Shown here piece by piece: positions 1 through 12,739 of a stretch of DNA of 64,000 bases. Source of the DNA: Strongyloides papillosus (lineage: Eukaryota > Nematoda > Chromadorea > Rhabditida > Strongyloididae); NCBI GenBank assembly GCA_005656395.1, contig SRSI01000028.1, positions 744,001-808,000 of the forward strand, written 5' to 3'. Every line of letters starts with the position of its first letter. Positions within the stretch are counted from its first letter, which is position 1. The notes below the pieces were generated by a model. That model was not told the DNA's origin, did not search any database, and saw only the letters and a program-made list of their open reading frames with translations. The position numbers and the translations under genes were made by a program.

Positions 1-1994
1 ATCACGTATCTGTGTATTATGAATTGTTAAACGATCATTATCAATAATAAATCTATTTCTATCCTCTTGATTCATTAATATCGGATTTATTGGAATTCCA
101 TTTCTAAACCATTCTAATTGTGTATCTTTTGAATAATAGTCATGCATATTATTAATTAATAAACGGCATCTTAATTCAATAGTTGAATTAATATGACTAT
201 AGACATCATTAAGTTTCTCCAAAAATATTGGTGGTCTTTTAAGATATAAGTAGGTTTCTGCAAAATCACTACCTAAAGAATTTTCAACACTGCAAATATA
301 TTTCCCTCCATCCTCCTCCTGAGCATTTTCGATTTTCAGTAGTCTACCATAGTTCAGTAGTTTTGATTGTATGGGTAAATTTTTTTTATCACTTCTACTC
401 CATTTATATGTTGGTGATGGGAAACCGTAAGCAAAACATTCTATATAAACAGTCTTACCAACAGATGGATTTTCTGGAAATATTTGAGGCTTATATTCTT
501 CAATAATTGGTGGAAAACCACTCTCAGGACCATCAATTCTTATATTTGGTGGTAGTATAAATTGGAAAAATGGGCCATATAATCCACTACCAATTGTATC
601 AAGTGCCACACTACATGCATATCTTTTGGAATCTGATTTAATATTATATGAAAAAAATAATGTACCGTCCATTGATATAAAAATTCTTTCATTTTGTGAG
701 ACAAATTTTTCTGTTGAATCACTATGTAACCATGAGAATGAATGTGATTTTGGGTAATGTTTTGGTGCTAAGCAATCTATTCTTGAACCCATATTATCAT
801 TATTATATGCATATTCCGGTAATCTTGTTGTTCTAAATTGATCAATGTATGTTGGAACGATAGTCGCTGTTGGACTTCTAACAGCACCATACTTATTAAT
901 AGCAACACAATGATAATTTTCAACATCTCTTTGATTTTTTTTTATTGGTATAATTAAACTACCACCAGATAAGATATATGAATCATTATTTTTTGAAAAT
1001 TTAATCTCCTCAACACCACCTTTATACCATACAATAATTGATGGTGTTTCATGAGATGCTTTACAATTTAATTTAATTGTTGTATCTTCAGTTGATGAGT
1101 AAAAGTAATGTGATTGTGGCATTTCAATTAACTTTGGAGATGCTTCTTTTATAAGTAACTCTTCAAATATTAATCTTTTAATTTCATTTTTTGGTAATAC
1201 ACAAATAAAAGGATATTCATTCACTTGGTCAACTGATATTATATTACAACATTTTTTATTATAAAGTTTTATTGCAATACTATAATTTGAATGCAGTACC
1301 GAGGATGTTTGATTCCACAAATCATATTCCATATCACTCATTCGTACATTATATTTCATTAATGTCATTTGGTCAGACAATAGCCAAACAGGTTCATTTA
1401 ATCCAATACTAGTGAGTTTCTATAATATAAAATAAATAAACTTTAACCAATTATAATAATACCTCAATCATAGTAAATAATTGATTTCTAAAAGTCCCAA
1501 TATTATCTCCTTCCATAAAAAATCCTACTAATTCACTATTTGATAATGATTTACACTTCTTTATGGCATTATCAGTATTCATTTTATCGTAAACTAATTT
1601 AATACATCTAAACCCAACATTTTCCCAGCCGTTTGGACATTGAAATCCTTAAAATTTTATGATTGTTAAAATTAAATAAAAATAAAGAATTTAGTGTGAA
1701 GTTTTATGAAGTTGTCAGTAATATTATAAATATAATAAAAGGAATATCTTTTGGGAATTAAGTTATTGAATCAAATGATTTTAAAAAGAAAAAATTATCA
1801 GATTTTTTGTCATCAATCAAGATGTAATAAATTTTGAAAATAAATTAACTTTTATAGCACTAATATACTAGACTATACATATCATACACTTATGATAATA
1901 TTTTAAACATACCTTTTGAAAAATACTTAAATGAATTTATTGAATTAGAACAAATAAATATAATTATTAATATATAATACCAAATATATGACAT
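1..1994 (-). CDS. rig-6: Contactin-like cell-adhesion protein, 5' part (C-type lectin + Ig domains)
   Basis: Three exons can be joined: 1994-1913, 1647-1463 and 1419-1, with donors GTATGT and GTATTA and consistent phase. They give 562 residues, and the gene runs off the left edge. A signal peptide (MSYIWYYILIIIIFICSNS) is followed by a C-type-lectin-like domain (about residues 31-145, from CPNGWENVGFRC to YPFICVLP). Four Ig folds follow with paired Cys and the core Trp (YKGG, FSWLH, YKWSR, LEWFRNG); the fourth is cut by the window. An N-terminal lectin domain ahead of Ig repeats is the layout of Drosophila Contactin, and C. elegans has one contactin, RIG-6. Contactins are neuronal or junctional adhesion molecules. 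The expected FnIII repeats and GPI signal would lie outside the window. The orthology is inferred; the domain calls are seen. Confidence 0.8.
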
Positions 1995-4116
1995 TTTAGA
2001 ATAAAATAATTTATTTTAGGAGGAATCTAAATATATCACCCAAAAAAGATAAGAAAGTAAAAAAGTATTAATACTTTTAGTAAATTTTTAATTCCTCTAA
2101 AAATTTCAAAGATTATTAAATGTTTATATTTTTGTAAATAGATTTTACACTAGAAATAAACAATCTTAATAATAAAGATTTGTTTACAATCTTCAAAACA
2201 CATATATTAAATAATAAAAATTTTAAATATATATATCTATAAATATATATATACTTCATTTTAAAAAATGTAATAATATCAATTTTGTCTATTAGATTAT
2301 ATGGCATTTTAACTTAATGGAACAGTAAATAAAAAAAGTCAAGTGTGTTTGTTGATAAGAAAATTATCATGGCAAAGTTGAGGGGTAAATGAGATTTAGA
2401 GATTAATTTGTTTCTATCAAATGTATCCAAGAAGTGAATGAGGATATTATATCCTTGCTCCATTAACTATTTTAAACTTTAAGATAAAATACAATGAAAA
2501 TGAAGGATGTCTATAATTAGAGTACAAGGATAAGCATCTCATCATCATCTTCAACATTTCATTAGGCTTTGTTTCTCGAGAAAGCCAACCTATAATCATT
2601 TAACGAAATGACGGATGTTACGTTTGCCAATTATAATTTTATCTTATTTTTTTTATATAACACAAATTAAAGATGTTTTGGTTAAAATAGTTACTAATTG
2701 TTATGTTTTAGTGATCTCCTAATCTAATAAAACTATGAATATTAGTGGTGATTTATAAAAAGGGTTAAAAAGTTTATGACTCCTTTTTATGTTTATCTTT
2801 AAAAATCTAATGCAGTTGAAATAGATATTTAATAAAATTTACATAGTAAGTAATTTATCATTAATCTAAGTAAACAATCTTAAAAATAATAGTGAAATAA
2901 ATAATTTGTAACCATTTAAATTTGTTAATATATTATTTTAAACATAAATTAGTATGAAATGTCAAAGATAAGGAGATAGCTGTTTAATTTATAATTGATG
3001 CCTTGTTATAAATTACGCAATATCCTTTATACTTTACGTTCAACTTTTTCTTTTCATCTTCCTTTATAAATACACACATATAATGCCAATGTGTCTAAAA
3101 GCGGTGTTATAACAATAAAAATGTTTAATATTATAAATACAATTACATAAAAGAAATAAATAAATGATAAATAGATGATTATTTGACAGAAGACTTTTTC
3201 CTTCTACTGATATGACATAACTTATCCGTATAAAGATTGAGAAAAACAATATTATTTATATTATGTAAACAAATATCAAAACTCACATATGGCATTATTT
3301 CTTTAGTTGAAGCCGAATATAAAAAGAAGAATAAGAGGAAGAAAAGTAATGATTAAAGAGAATACATTTTATAAAAATAAAATCCTTGAGCTTATGTCAC
3401 TTTTACCATTACCTATTTTAAAAATTTTTTAATGTAAAATATTGGTATTTGACATATTTTAATAATTTAAATGATTGTCCTTTTAAAATGCATTCAAAAT
3501 ACCTTTTTATTGTTATCAAATTCATAAATAATATATTGTTTCAAATGCCCACAAAATTATAAAGTATATTTATGGATAAATTATTATAAATATCATAATA
3601 TCAATATATACATTTTTTAAAAATATCTTTGTGATAACTTTGAATTAGGTCATTTGTTTAAAGTAAAGGGCAAAAAAATTTTATAGTGAGACATATGTAT
3701 CATATAAAATTGACTTTTTAATACATTAAGAATATAATCTGTAATAATTAAATTTATTTTATATTGATATTATACGATGTCATTTATTAAAAGTGAAACT
3801 TTATGTTATCTTTTAACCAGATGCCATTAAAACCATCTTTTGATATATATTTTAATATTCTTTTCATTATTAATAAAAAAAATTATTAAATAAATATTTA
3901 GAAAAAATAGTAATATTAATAATAATATATTTGTATTTACTATTTTAACATGTCACCTTTAAAATAAGACTAGAATGGAGAAAGATAAAAATTTTATGTC
4001 ACATGAAACTGGAATGTTGTAGTTATGATTTAAAGGATTGGAAGAAATTATTTTGTATAAATTTGTAAATAAAAATAATTGGAAAATTTTAAAGTTTATT
4101 TTTAAGAAATATTAAG
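1995..4116. other. Intergenic, divergent 5' region
   Basis: This stretch separates two divergently oriented genes, so it must hold both promoters. No convincing exon was found. The segment 2340-2640 is less AT-rich than its surroundings and is the likeliest place for regulatory sequence, but no specific site was identified. Confidence 0.4.
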
Positions 4117-7100
4117 ATGTTATTAAAAAATAAATTGTATCTTTTGTTATTCATTATATATTTCAATTTTGGTAGTTCTATTGAAGAGACTTCTATTTGT
4201 AATCATTTTGGTACCAATTGTGAACAGTTAATGGGATTCACACCAAATCTAAATGACTATCCCATACAAAATGGTATATTTAAATATGTATTTTTTTAAT
4301 GTTACTTTTTTAGAAAAGTTAATTGAAACACCTAAAGGTGATTTTCGTAGAATTATTGTAGAATCTTATAATGAAGCAAGTAACTATTATAATAATTCAA
4401 TTTATAATGAATTAAACTATTTACCAAATATGTTTGATAAAAATAACAATGAAAATACATTATTACATGAAAAAATATTCCCAGCAATTGTTTCGCTTTT
4501 ATCAACAAAAAAATTACTTAAAAGTATTGGTACTTATAAAGTTACTACAAAAGGTACACCTATTGAAAAATATTGTAAATCATCTGACAATTTTTGCGGA
4601 GGTGAAAATTATCGTAGTATTGATGGAAGATGTAATAATGTATATTATCCTTCATGGGGTTCCACAAGTAGCCGTTTTCAAAGATTAATTCCAGCAAGAT
4701 ATTTTGATGGATATCAATTACCGAGAAAAAGTATTAATAATATAAATGATCTACCAAATCCAATTTTAATAGGAAATTTATTATTTAATGGAAATTATAA
4801 AAAACAACAAAAAATTACAAATTTACTTACGCATTGGGCTAATTTTGTTTATCATGATCTTGTTAAAATAAAAAGTAGTAAAATTTATGTTAATACAGAT
4901 ATTAATGGTAATATATGCTGCGATGAGGAATTTTCTCATCCAGAATGTCTACCTATTTACTATCCCAATAACAAAGAATTCAACATAAATGAAAAAAAAT
5001 GTATACCATATGTAAGAACACTCCTAGCTCCTAGAGATGACATATGTTCATTTGGTCCAAGAGAGCAAGGAAATCATGCAACATCGTACTTAGATGGAAG
5101 CACAATTTATGGTAATACAAAAGAGGAATTATTATTAATTCGTACAAAAATTGGAGGTAAGATAAATGATAATTCATTTAAAATATCAGATTTCCAATTA
5201 TTACATGAAGAGGAAGATAGTTTAAATAAAATTTCATTTATGATGGTTAATTTATGGCAAAAACAACACAATAAAATTGCTGATAAATTAGGAGAAATAA
5301 ATAAACATTGGGACGATGATATTATTTTTCAGGAGGCTAGACGTATAGTTATTGGACAAATTCAATTTATAACATTTAATGAATACTTACCAATATTAAT
5401 TGGTCGTGAAACTGTCAATTATTATAAATTATCAACAACTAAATATGTTGATAATGAGGTGACAAATGATGAATTTTATGATTTAAATATTGAACCAAAT
5501 ACATTTAATAGCTTTGCCACTGCTGTTGGTAATTTTTATTTAACAATTATATCTAATAGTGGTAAATCAAATTTCTTCAATCCTGAATCACATACTTTAT
5601 TAAGTAAAAATGCAGAAAATTTAATTGTTGATCTGTTAGAATCAACAATATCTAGACCTGGATTACATATCAATCCAACATACTCGAAGAATAATATTTT
5701 TGATAATGTTCTACTCAAAAATCCTTTAGACTACTCAACATTTTTAATTCAATTATCAAGAGATAATGGTTTGGGATCATATAGTGAGTACAGAGAAAAA
5801 TGTGGAGGATCTGTTATTAATAATTTTGATGATTTATGGAATGATATTATGGATGCTGAAAGAGTAATACCTTTACTAAGAAAATACTACAACGACGTTA
5901 GAGATGTAGAATTACCAATATTAGGATTAGCAGAAAAACCTGTACGTGGAGCATTAGTTGGACCAACATTTGGTTGTATATTGGGACTACAATTTAAAAC
6001 AATAAGAGATGGTGATCGTTTTTGGTTTGATAATATAAAAAATCCTAAATCTCTTTCCTTTGATCAATTGTCACAAATAAGAAGAACTACACTTGGAAAT
6101 GTATTATGTAATGCACTTCCAGGTCTTCAGTTTGTCCAGCCACATGCATTTGAAATTCCAAATGATTATATTAATTTCCCTGTTTCATGTAACATAACCA
6201 ATGAACAAGGATTAGATCTTCGTTTTTGGAAGGAAAATTCACCAGTTAATTATAGAGAAGAATACGAGGGCTCATCAGATATAGTAGAGTTATATAACGG
6301 ATTGCCATCAGTAAGTAAAAATAAAATGTATCTTGCATTAAAAAAAGGATATGAAAATTTGAAGAAAAAAGAAAATTTTGATACAAAACAATTTAATGCT
6401 CAATTTGATGATAAATATGATGCTACAACACCTCTTAATTCATATTCTGCTTTAATGAAAGCAAAACCAAGAGCATTAGATTTACACCGCCTAGCAAAAT
6501 TGAAGTGGGAAACAGTGAATGTTATAATGAATGGTGAAATTAATATTTTATCAAATAGAGCAAAATTGGCTGGAGAGACCCTTTTTAGAAATCCAGTATC
6601 TCCAAATCAATTAACAAGTATCATACCACTTGTCGATATTAGTAGAATTGTTATTGATAGTGAATCTAATAATACGGAAGATTGTCATCCACAAAATCTT
6701 CCCTGTGATCATACATCACCATATAGAACAAGTCATGGATGGTGCAATAATTTAAAAAATCCATCCTTTGGTATGTCATTTGGTCCAGTAAAACATTTAC
6801 TACCAGTTGCATATGAAGATGGTTTTAGTATTCCAAGATCATTTGGAGTAAATGGAAAACCATTACCATTACCAAGAAGAATTACAAATATTATAAATGA
6901 TGAAAAATTAATCTTCCAAAAGACATACTCACATATGGTTATGCAATTTGGTCAATTTTTAGATCATGAAATAACACATGTACCAACCGAAACAGGCCCA
7001 AATGGAACAAATGTTGATTGTTCTTCATGTAATTCACAAGAAACGGTTAATAGAAATTGTATGCCAATTGAGATACCTCTTGATGATCCATTTTTCCCAC

Positions 7101-8692
7101 CTTTCTTGGAAAATGGTGAAAGGAGATGTTTACCATTTATAAGAAGTTTAATGGGTAATGTTGATGATGGATTTAGGAATCAATTAAATCAATTAACACC
7201 ATATATTGATGGTAGTGCTATATATGGTTCCACACCATGCGAAACAAAAGAATTACGTCTTTTTAAGGGTGGATTATTAAAATTCTCTCATCTTAGTCCA
7301 ACAAATCGTGAAGGATTACTAATAAGAAATGATAATGAAAGTTGCAGATCTAGACCAGAATTTAACTGTTTTAAGGCTGGTGATTCAAGAAACACTCATC
7401 AACCTGCTTTAACAGTTATTCATAATATTATGTTACGTGAGCATAATAGAATTGCAAGAATACTAGGAAAGATTAATTATTTCTGGAATGATGAGAAGAT
7501 ATTCCAGGAGACAAGAAAAATAATAGGTGCAATGTTTCAACATATTGTATATTCTGAGTATCTTCCAATATTAATAGGAAAATCAAATGTTGAAAAGTTT
7601 GATCTTTTCCCACAAAATAAGGGTTATTTTAGGGGATATGATGATACATGTGATCCAGCTATTAGTCACCCATTCTCAACAGCTGCTTTTAGATTTGGTC
7701 ATACATTAGTACGATCTAATTTTAAACGTCTTGATACATATTATAGAAAGTTTAGTGACGATATTTTATTAAAGGATAATTTTGATAATGCCGAACCAAT
7801 ATATAATGTTACTAGTGGTGGTATTGATACAATTTTAGTTGGCCTTTTAGGTACTCCATCAATGGAATTTGATAGATTTATAACAAGTCATTTAAGAAAT
7901 TTCTTGTTTGCTAAACGTGGTGAAAAATTTTCTGGTTTTGATTTGATTGCTATTAACATTCAACGTGCCAGAGATCATGGTGTTCAGGCATACAATCAAT
8001 TTAGAGAATATTGTGGTTTTGGTAAAGCAAAAAGTTTTCATGATATGAATGATTTTATTGATGAAGAGACTATTGAAAAACTTATGTCATTATACGATTC
8101 AGTAGATGATATTGATTTATTTACAGGTTTAATTTCAGAACGTTCCTTAAAAGGTGCCTTACTTTCCCCAACAGCATCATGTATAATAGGGGAACAATTT
8201 CAACGCCTTAAGAAATGTGATCGTTTTTACTATGAGAATAATTTATCACACACGAAATTTAGTGAAGATCAATTACAAGAAATTAGAAAAGTTACTTTAT
8301 CAAAGATATTTTGTGATAATTCTGATATTCTTACAAAAATACAACCAAATGCTTTTGAGTTACCTGATGATTTAGTGAATGCTCAAGTTCCTTGTAATAC
8401 ATTTCCACATTTTGATTTATCTAAATGGAGTGAAAACCGTAATTTTTATCATTTTTCCTTCTTATTTAAATTCTTGCTTTTAGGAAATTGCATTATTAAC
8501 GACAAAGTTCTAGACGTTGGACAGTTTGAGAAGAAATCTCCATGTATGGGATGTATATGTACATCTGATGGTTTGAGATGTCAAAGTAATGTTGTAAAAA
8601 ACTGTGGAAATCTTTTGAAAGAAAATAGTTTTATTGAAATCGTAAAAGACCCAGCATGTATTATACAATGCCCACATATGAAGGCGGAATAA
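4117..8692 (+). CDS. Secreted tandem-domain animal haem peroxidase
   Basis: Exons are 4117-4273, 4314-8438 and 8484-8692, giving about 1496 residues. The 40-nt first intron removes an apparent later start. A signal peptide (MLLKNKLYLLLFIIYF) precedes two animal haem-peroxidase domains. Domain 2 has the expected haem site: FGQFLDHEITH (distal His937, covalent-haem Asp936), LREHNRIA (Arg1094, Glu1095) and FRFGHTLV (proximal His1182). Domain 1 keeps the fold motifs (YLDGSTIYGN, EYLPILIG) but has YHD at the distal site (Tyr232, His233), KQHN for REHN (Lys369, Gln370) and VGNFY where the proximal His should be (Asn459). It is therefore probably a non-catalytic pseudo-domain. The tail, after a 45-nt in-frame intron, is a small Cys-rich VWC-like module. 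Nematode peroxidases of this type cross-link cuticle or act in defence; the substrate here is unknown. Confidence 0.9.
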
Positions 8693-9082
8693 GAATGAAT
8701 ATATGTTATATTAATTTATGTTTCCATATTAAAATAAAAAAAAATTGTTTTTTTAGTAGATACTTTATGTATTTTGAAACTTTCAATTTTTTTGACAAAT
8801 TGAAATAAAATATTAATGATTAAACATTTTTGAAGAATGAAAATCTATTTTGTTTGTTTTAAGAAAATTAAACAAGAATAATGGTATTTTGTAAAGACAA
8901 TTTAAATTGGTATAAAGATTTATCTTAAATAATTGATATTTATTATACTTTTGTCAGTTAAAACAATCTTTTCTCGACAGAACTCAATCAATTAAAATTT
9001 AATTAATTTTAAAGTTTATTGGACAAATATTTTTTTATTGTGAATCCTCATCATTTCTCTGATGACTGATTGTTAACATATT
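8693..9082. other. Intergenic 3'-to-3' spacer
   Basis: Two convergent genes end on either side. AT-rich sequence with AAATAAAA-like polyadenylation signals near 8730 and 8805 follows the peroxidase stop. Nothing else is visible. Confidence 0.4.
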
Positions 9083-10257
9083 TTAAACCACTCTTCTTAC
9101 ACATAATGGTTCAAAAACTATGCCTTCAATATCTTCTACAGTTTTTTTAGAATAAATAAAAACAATTTCACCAGGATATATTTTTGAGTTTTCGTTTATT
9201 TGTCTTTCTCTTTGCGGTCTTTCAATCGTTGGCCCCTTCCATTCATTTAAAGATGTAACAACGAAAATTAAAGCGTATCCTTCTTTGTGTTTCTCATCAC
9301 TTGAGCATCTAATTGATCCTTCATAATTAGCTGGTATATCAATATCAAATATGTAAGTATTTTCAGTTACATTGATATTATAATTCCATGTTATAACAGA
9401 ATTTTCATCTTCTGGCATTGTTTTTATTTTTCCACAATTAACTCTAAACTTTCTTCTGTTATCAGGAGCAACAATCATATATGATAAGCGATTTTCATCA
9501 TATGATAATTGACGATATTTTTCATTTGGATTTGGAATCCAACGAATGCCCGTAGTATGTCTAAATAAAGCATCGCCAGGACACTTAATTACACTAGCAA
9601 TAGGGTTAACATTCAATGTTGCATAGGTATATAAATTTAAATCTTCTGGATTACTATAATTAATAGTCAAAATAAATAATTTTTTTACACTTACGACTTT
9701 AATCCTTCTCCTCTAACATCAAAAATTGAGTAAGGAAGTTTTTTACCTCTTCGAAATTCTTCTTTTATTTCTGTACATGTTTTTTGAGGTAAGTTACAGA
9801 TTTTCCTGTATGGTTTTTTTGTTTTTTTTATATTAGTTTGTTTTAATACATGTTCAATTGGAGGATTATTAAAATAAACAATATTGGTAAAAACATTTTG
9901 TTGATTTATAGCTTTTGAAGTAGCTGCAGTTTTAGTCGTGCATGTTGTTACTTTTGTACTTGGTGTACATGTTGTTACTTTTGTACTCGGTGTACATGTT
10001 GTTACTTTTGTACTTGGTGTACATGTTGTTACTTTTGTACTTGGTGTACATGTTGTTACTTTTGTATTTGGTGTACATGTTGTTACTTTTGTACTTGATG
10101 TGCATGTAGTTGGATTATAATGCATGGTTGTATACATCATTGGTGTAGAGCATGTCTTACAAAATGGTTCAATAGTTTGATCATTAATTGCAAATGAAAA
10201 CTCGATAAAAGAAATAAGTAATATTATTGGTAAAAGGAATAATAAAGGTAACTTCAT
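9083..10257 (-). CDS. Secreted protein with CTPSTKVTT repeats and a novel Cys domain
   Basis: Two exons, 10257-9695 and 9653-9083, join through a GTAAGT donor and an ATTATAG acceptor, giving 377 residues. An ATG nine codons upstream (10284) is possible, but MKLPLLFLLPIILLISF is the better signal peptide. Residues about 40-105 are six near-identical 9-residue units (TTCTPSTKV), each with one Cys. A basic stretch follows, then a domain with KCPGDALF, WIPNP, RVNCGK, TWNYNINV and GEIVFIY. No family was recognised. The same order of a CP motif, V-x-CG and W-x-YN-x-N occurs in the ectodomain of the receptor phosphatase at 51-55 kb, and a broken relative lies at 44 kb. The protein could be a receptor ectodomain that lost, or never had, a kinase or phosphatase part, or a surface or secreted glycoprotein. 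There is no transmembrane segment after the signal peptide. Confidence 0.75.
9940..10110. repeat. 27-bp tandem repeat inside a coding exon
   Basis: About six copies of a 27-bp unit (GTTGTTACTTTTGTACTTGG plus 7 bp on the plus strand) are nearly identical. They encode the TTCTPSTKV units of the minus-strand gene. The one-period-per-nine-codons design keeps the frame whatever the copy number. Confidence 0.95.
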
Positions 10258-11199
10258 TCTTTTTTGATAGTGATATGATTTCAACCATGAAAATGTTTAT
10301 ATTTATTTATAAAAGCAATTATTCATAGTATTATGTTATATATGATGGCTTACAATAAAAAAATTTATTTTAAATATTAAACAATAATGTTTTAAACTTT
10401 TCTAAATAATGTCTTTATTATAATTTTTTTAATATAGAGAATAGATTGTTTTTCACACAATAAAAAAATTTTTTTATATAAAAAAACATAATCTTTATGA
10501 CAATTGATAAGATGTCTACATGTGAAATTACATAACAGGTGGCAAATAAAAATTACATTGAAATTGATTTAACTCAAAAATTTAGTATTAATATTTTTTA
10601 TAAATATTTTAAAACAATTGTGGAATGCAATTGACACAGATATACAATGAGATTTCAATATTTTTGGAGAAAAGTTAAATAAAAAAATTATTATTTTTTA
10701 AAAAAGAATTTCTAAGTAGAATCTACATTGCAACTATGACCAAATGTAAAATTTCTGGAAATTTAAATTGTAATTATCAAATTGAGTTTTAATTTATAAT
10801 GCAGAAAATGATTCTCTATTATGTTTTTGACTAAAGGATACCTACATGTTTGTAGTATTGAAATATATTTCTAGACTTATTGGATTACATCAATTTCATT
10901 ATTTTTATACATAGCTAATTTAATACAATTCCAGATCATATTATTAGAATATATTGTTTTTATTAAAGTTTACTAAGGAGAGTCAAACATAAGGATTTTA
11001 AATTATTAAAATGTTAATAAACTATTAATTTTCTCGCAATTAAAAGTCTCTTAATTAATATTTAAAATAAAAAATAACGGAGTATTTTAAATAGTAAAAA
11101 CTTTGTTGGGACACTTAAGGTTCTATTAAACAATATAAGTATATAAATATATTAACTTACAATAAATATAAAAATGGTACTGAAAATGTTCCCTAATTT
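10258..11199. other. Intergenic, nothing recognised
   Basis: AT-rich sequence upstream of the minus-strand repeat-protein gene. It probably contains that gene's promoter, but no element could be identified. Confidence 0.3.
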
Positions 11200-11600
11200 T
11201 TCCTATTTATTGGATTGTTAGTAAATTCTAGAAAAATATAATTTAGTAGTAAATTGGTAGAAACGATGACAAAGATTATTTGGGAAAATTCTAAGAAATT
11301 AATGAAATAAGGTTGTAAGCATTGTTTATATAATGTAGTTGACATCAACTTGGCGTGGAACACGTCATAATATTAAAACGGTTCAAAAAAATGTACAATG
11401 ATAGGCCTTTTCTTTAATACAAATTTTATTATAAACATAATGAATATATGAATCTTTTGTTTGCCAGCGAGTAGTGCTAATGTATTTCTACCGTTATTAT
11501 TTAAAAAAATCTCAAAAATTACCTATATTGGTGTGTATTTTCTTGTTTGAAGTTGTCTATGATGGTGCCTACCAACTTTTCTTTCACCACAAATGCTATT
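11200..11600 (-). pseudogene. Decayed reading frame with an ankyrin-like stretch
   Basis: On the minus strand one frame stays open for about 130 codons with only two internal stops (after YTPI near 11530 and after FFEPF near 11375), which is unusual in DNA this AT-rich. The peptide includes GRHHRQLQTRKYTPI and NNNGRNTLALLAGKQ; the latter loosely resembles an ankyrin-repeat helix pair. There is no start codon, signal peptide or splice site that would rescue it. It may be a relic of a gene or of a mobile element; the family was not recognised. Confidence 0.3.
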
Positions 11601-11886
11601 TTAAGTTCTGTAATTTTCTAATTTATTGAATCGCTAGAATATTATTTAATTTATTCAAGACATAAATTTATTGTCCTCGTTTTTTATGTCATATTTTTCA
11701 AATATGTATACGAAATAAATTAACAATACTAATAATAAAGAAAATAAGTAAAATTTATTACAAAGTGGGCACTCTCAATACCAGATAGGGTCTAAAATCT
11801 TAGGGAGTAAAACAAAAGTTAGTGGAAGATCTTAGATCCTTAAATATCAATATAAGTTAGGTAGATAATTAAGCTTTCTAGAATGT

Positions 11887-12342
11887 AGGCCTTTTATTAG
11901 ACAAATAAAAAATAGGTCTTCTAAAGCACTTAGTGTTGTTCGTCCTGCTTTACGTACTACTTCATTAAAAGCAGAACGCTTTCTATTCCAATCGACAATT
12001 AAAAGCTGGTGCAAGTACATATGCCAAACATAAACTTTAACTAAAAATACCTTATATGACATAGCCAGTTTGGATCGTAAAATTATATTTTCATGTAGAC
12101 TAATAAATGCTGAGAAAATTTGTAGTAAAGGTAATATACTCCCTGATGAAAGAAACCCAATAGCTCTAATTTATACATATGATAAGGTTGAACCACTTGA
12201 ACAGTATGTTTTTAAACTCAGGTATAAGTTCCTACATAACATTTAACATAACGGATTTCCGGCTTTGAACCTACTGTTGTACTACCCTTATAGATATAAA
12301 AGAAAAGTTACCAGACCTATAGAAAGAATCTTGATAATATAA
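11887..12342 (+). pseudogene. Decayed reading frame, family unknown
   Basis: On the plus strand a single frame runs about 150 codons with two internal stops (near 12031 and at 12244). It reads like real protein: SLDRKIIFSCRLINAE, PDERNPIALIYTYDKVE and LNLLLYYPYRYKRKV. It has no start or splice context. With the opposite-strand relic just to the left it may be debris of one old element. No domain was recognised. Confidence 0.35.
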
Positions 12343-12739
12343 AAAAACATAATTTATTAGACTTTTTTGTCAATTCTGTTAAATTAGACAGAACAGAATT
12401 TATTTGTAAAAATGTACCCTTACTCGTTAAGAATAGTACGTAAAATAAAATAAACTTCTTTACTGATACAGTGTAAAATTTTATATAAATATTAACTTCT
12501 TCATTGGATGATAAAACTATACTATTTATTATATTTCTTTCAAAAACATGTTATGTGTTGTATTAGAATTTATAAAAAATAATCTTTAAAATATTTCTAT
12601 AATAAATTCTAATATAAATTATTATTTGATAATGAATTTTACGATTTTTTTACTATTAAATATATTCATGTGTTAAAAAATATGCAAAATTTATTATTTA
12701 TCTGTCTAAGATTTTTTGAAAAATAAAATTTTCAATTTA

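Noticed and set aside
540..722. Minus-strand 60-codon open frame
   Set aside because: It is an out-of-frame shadow of the contactin-like exon on the same strand.
9938..10120. Plus-strand open frame of repeated HVVTFVLGV
   Set aside because: It is the antisense of the 27-bp repeat; periodicity keeps it open without coding meaning.
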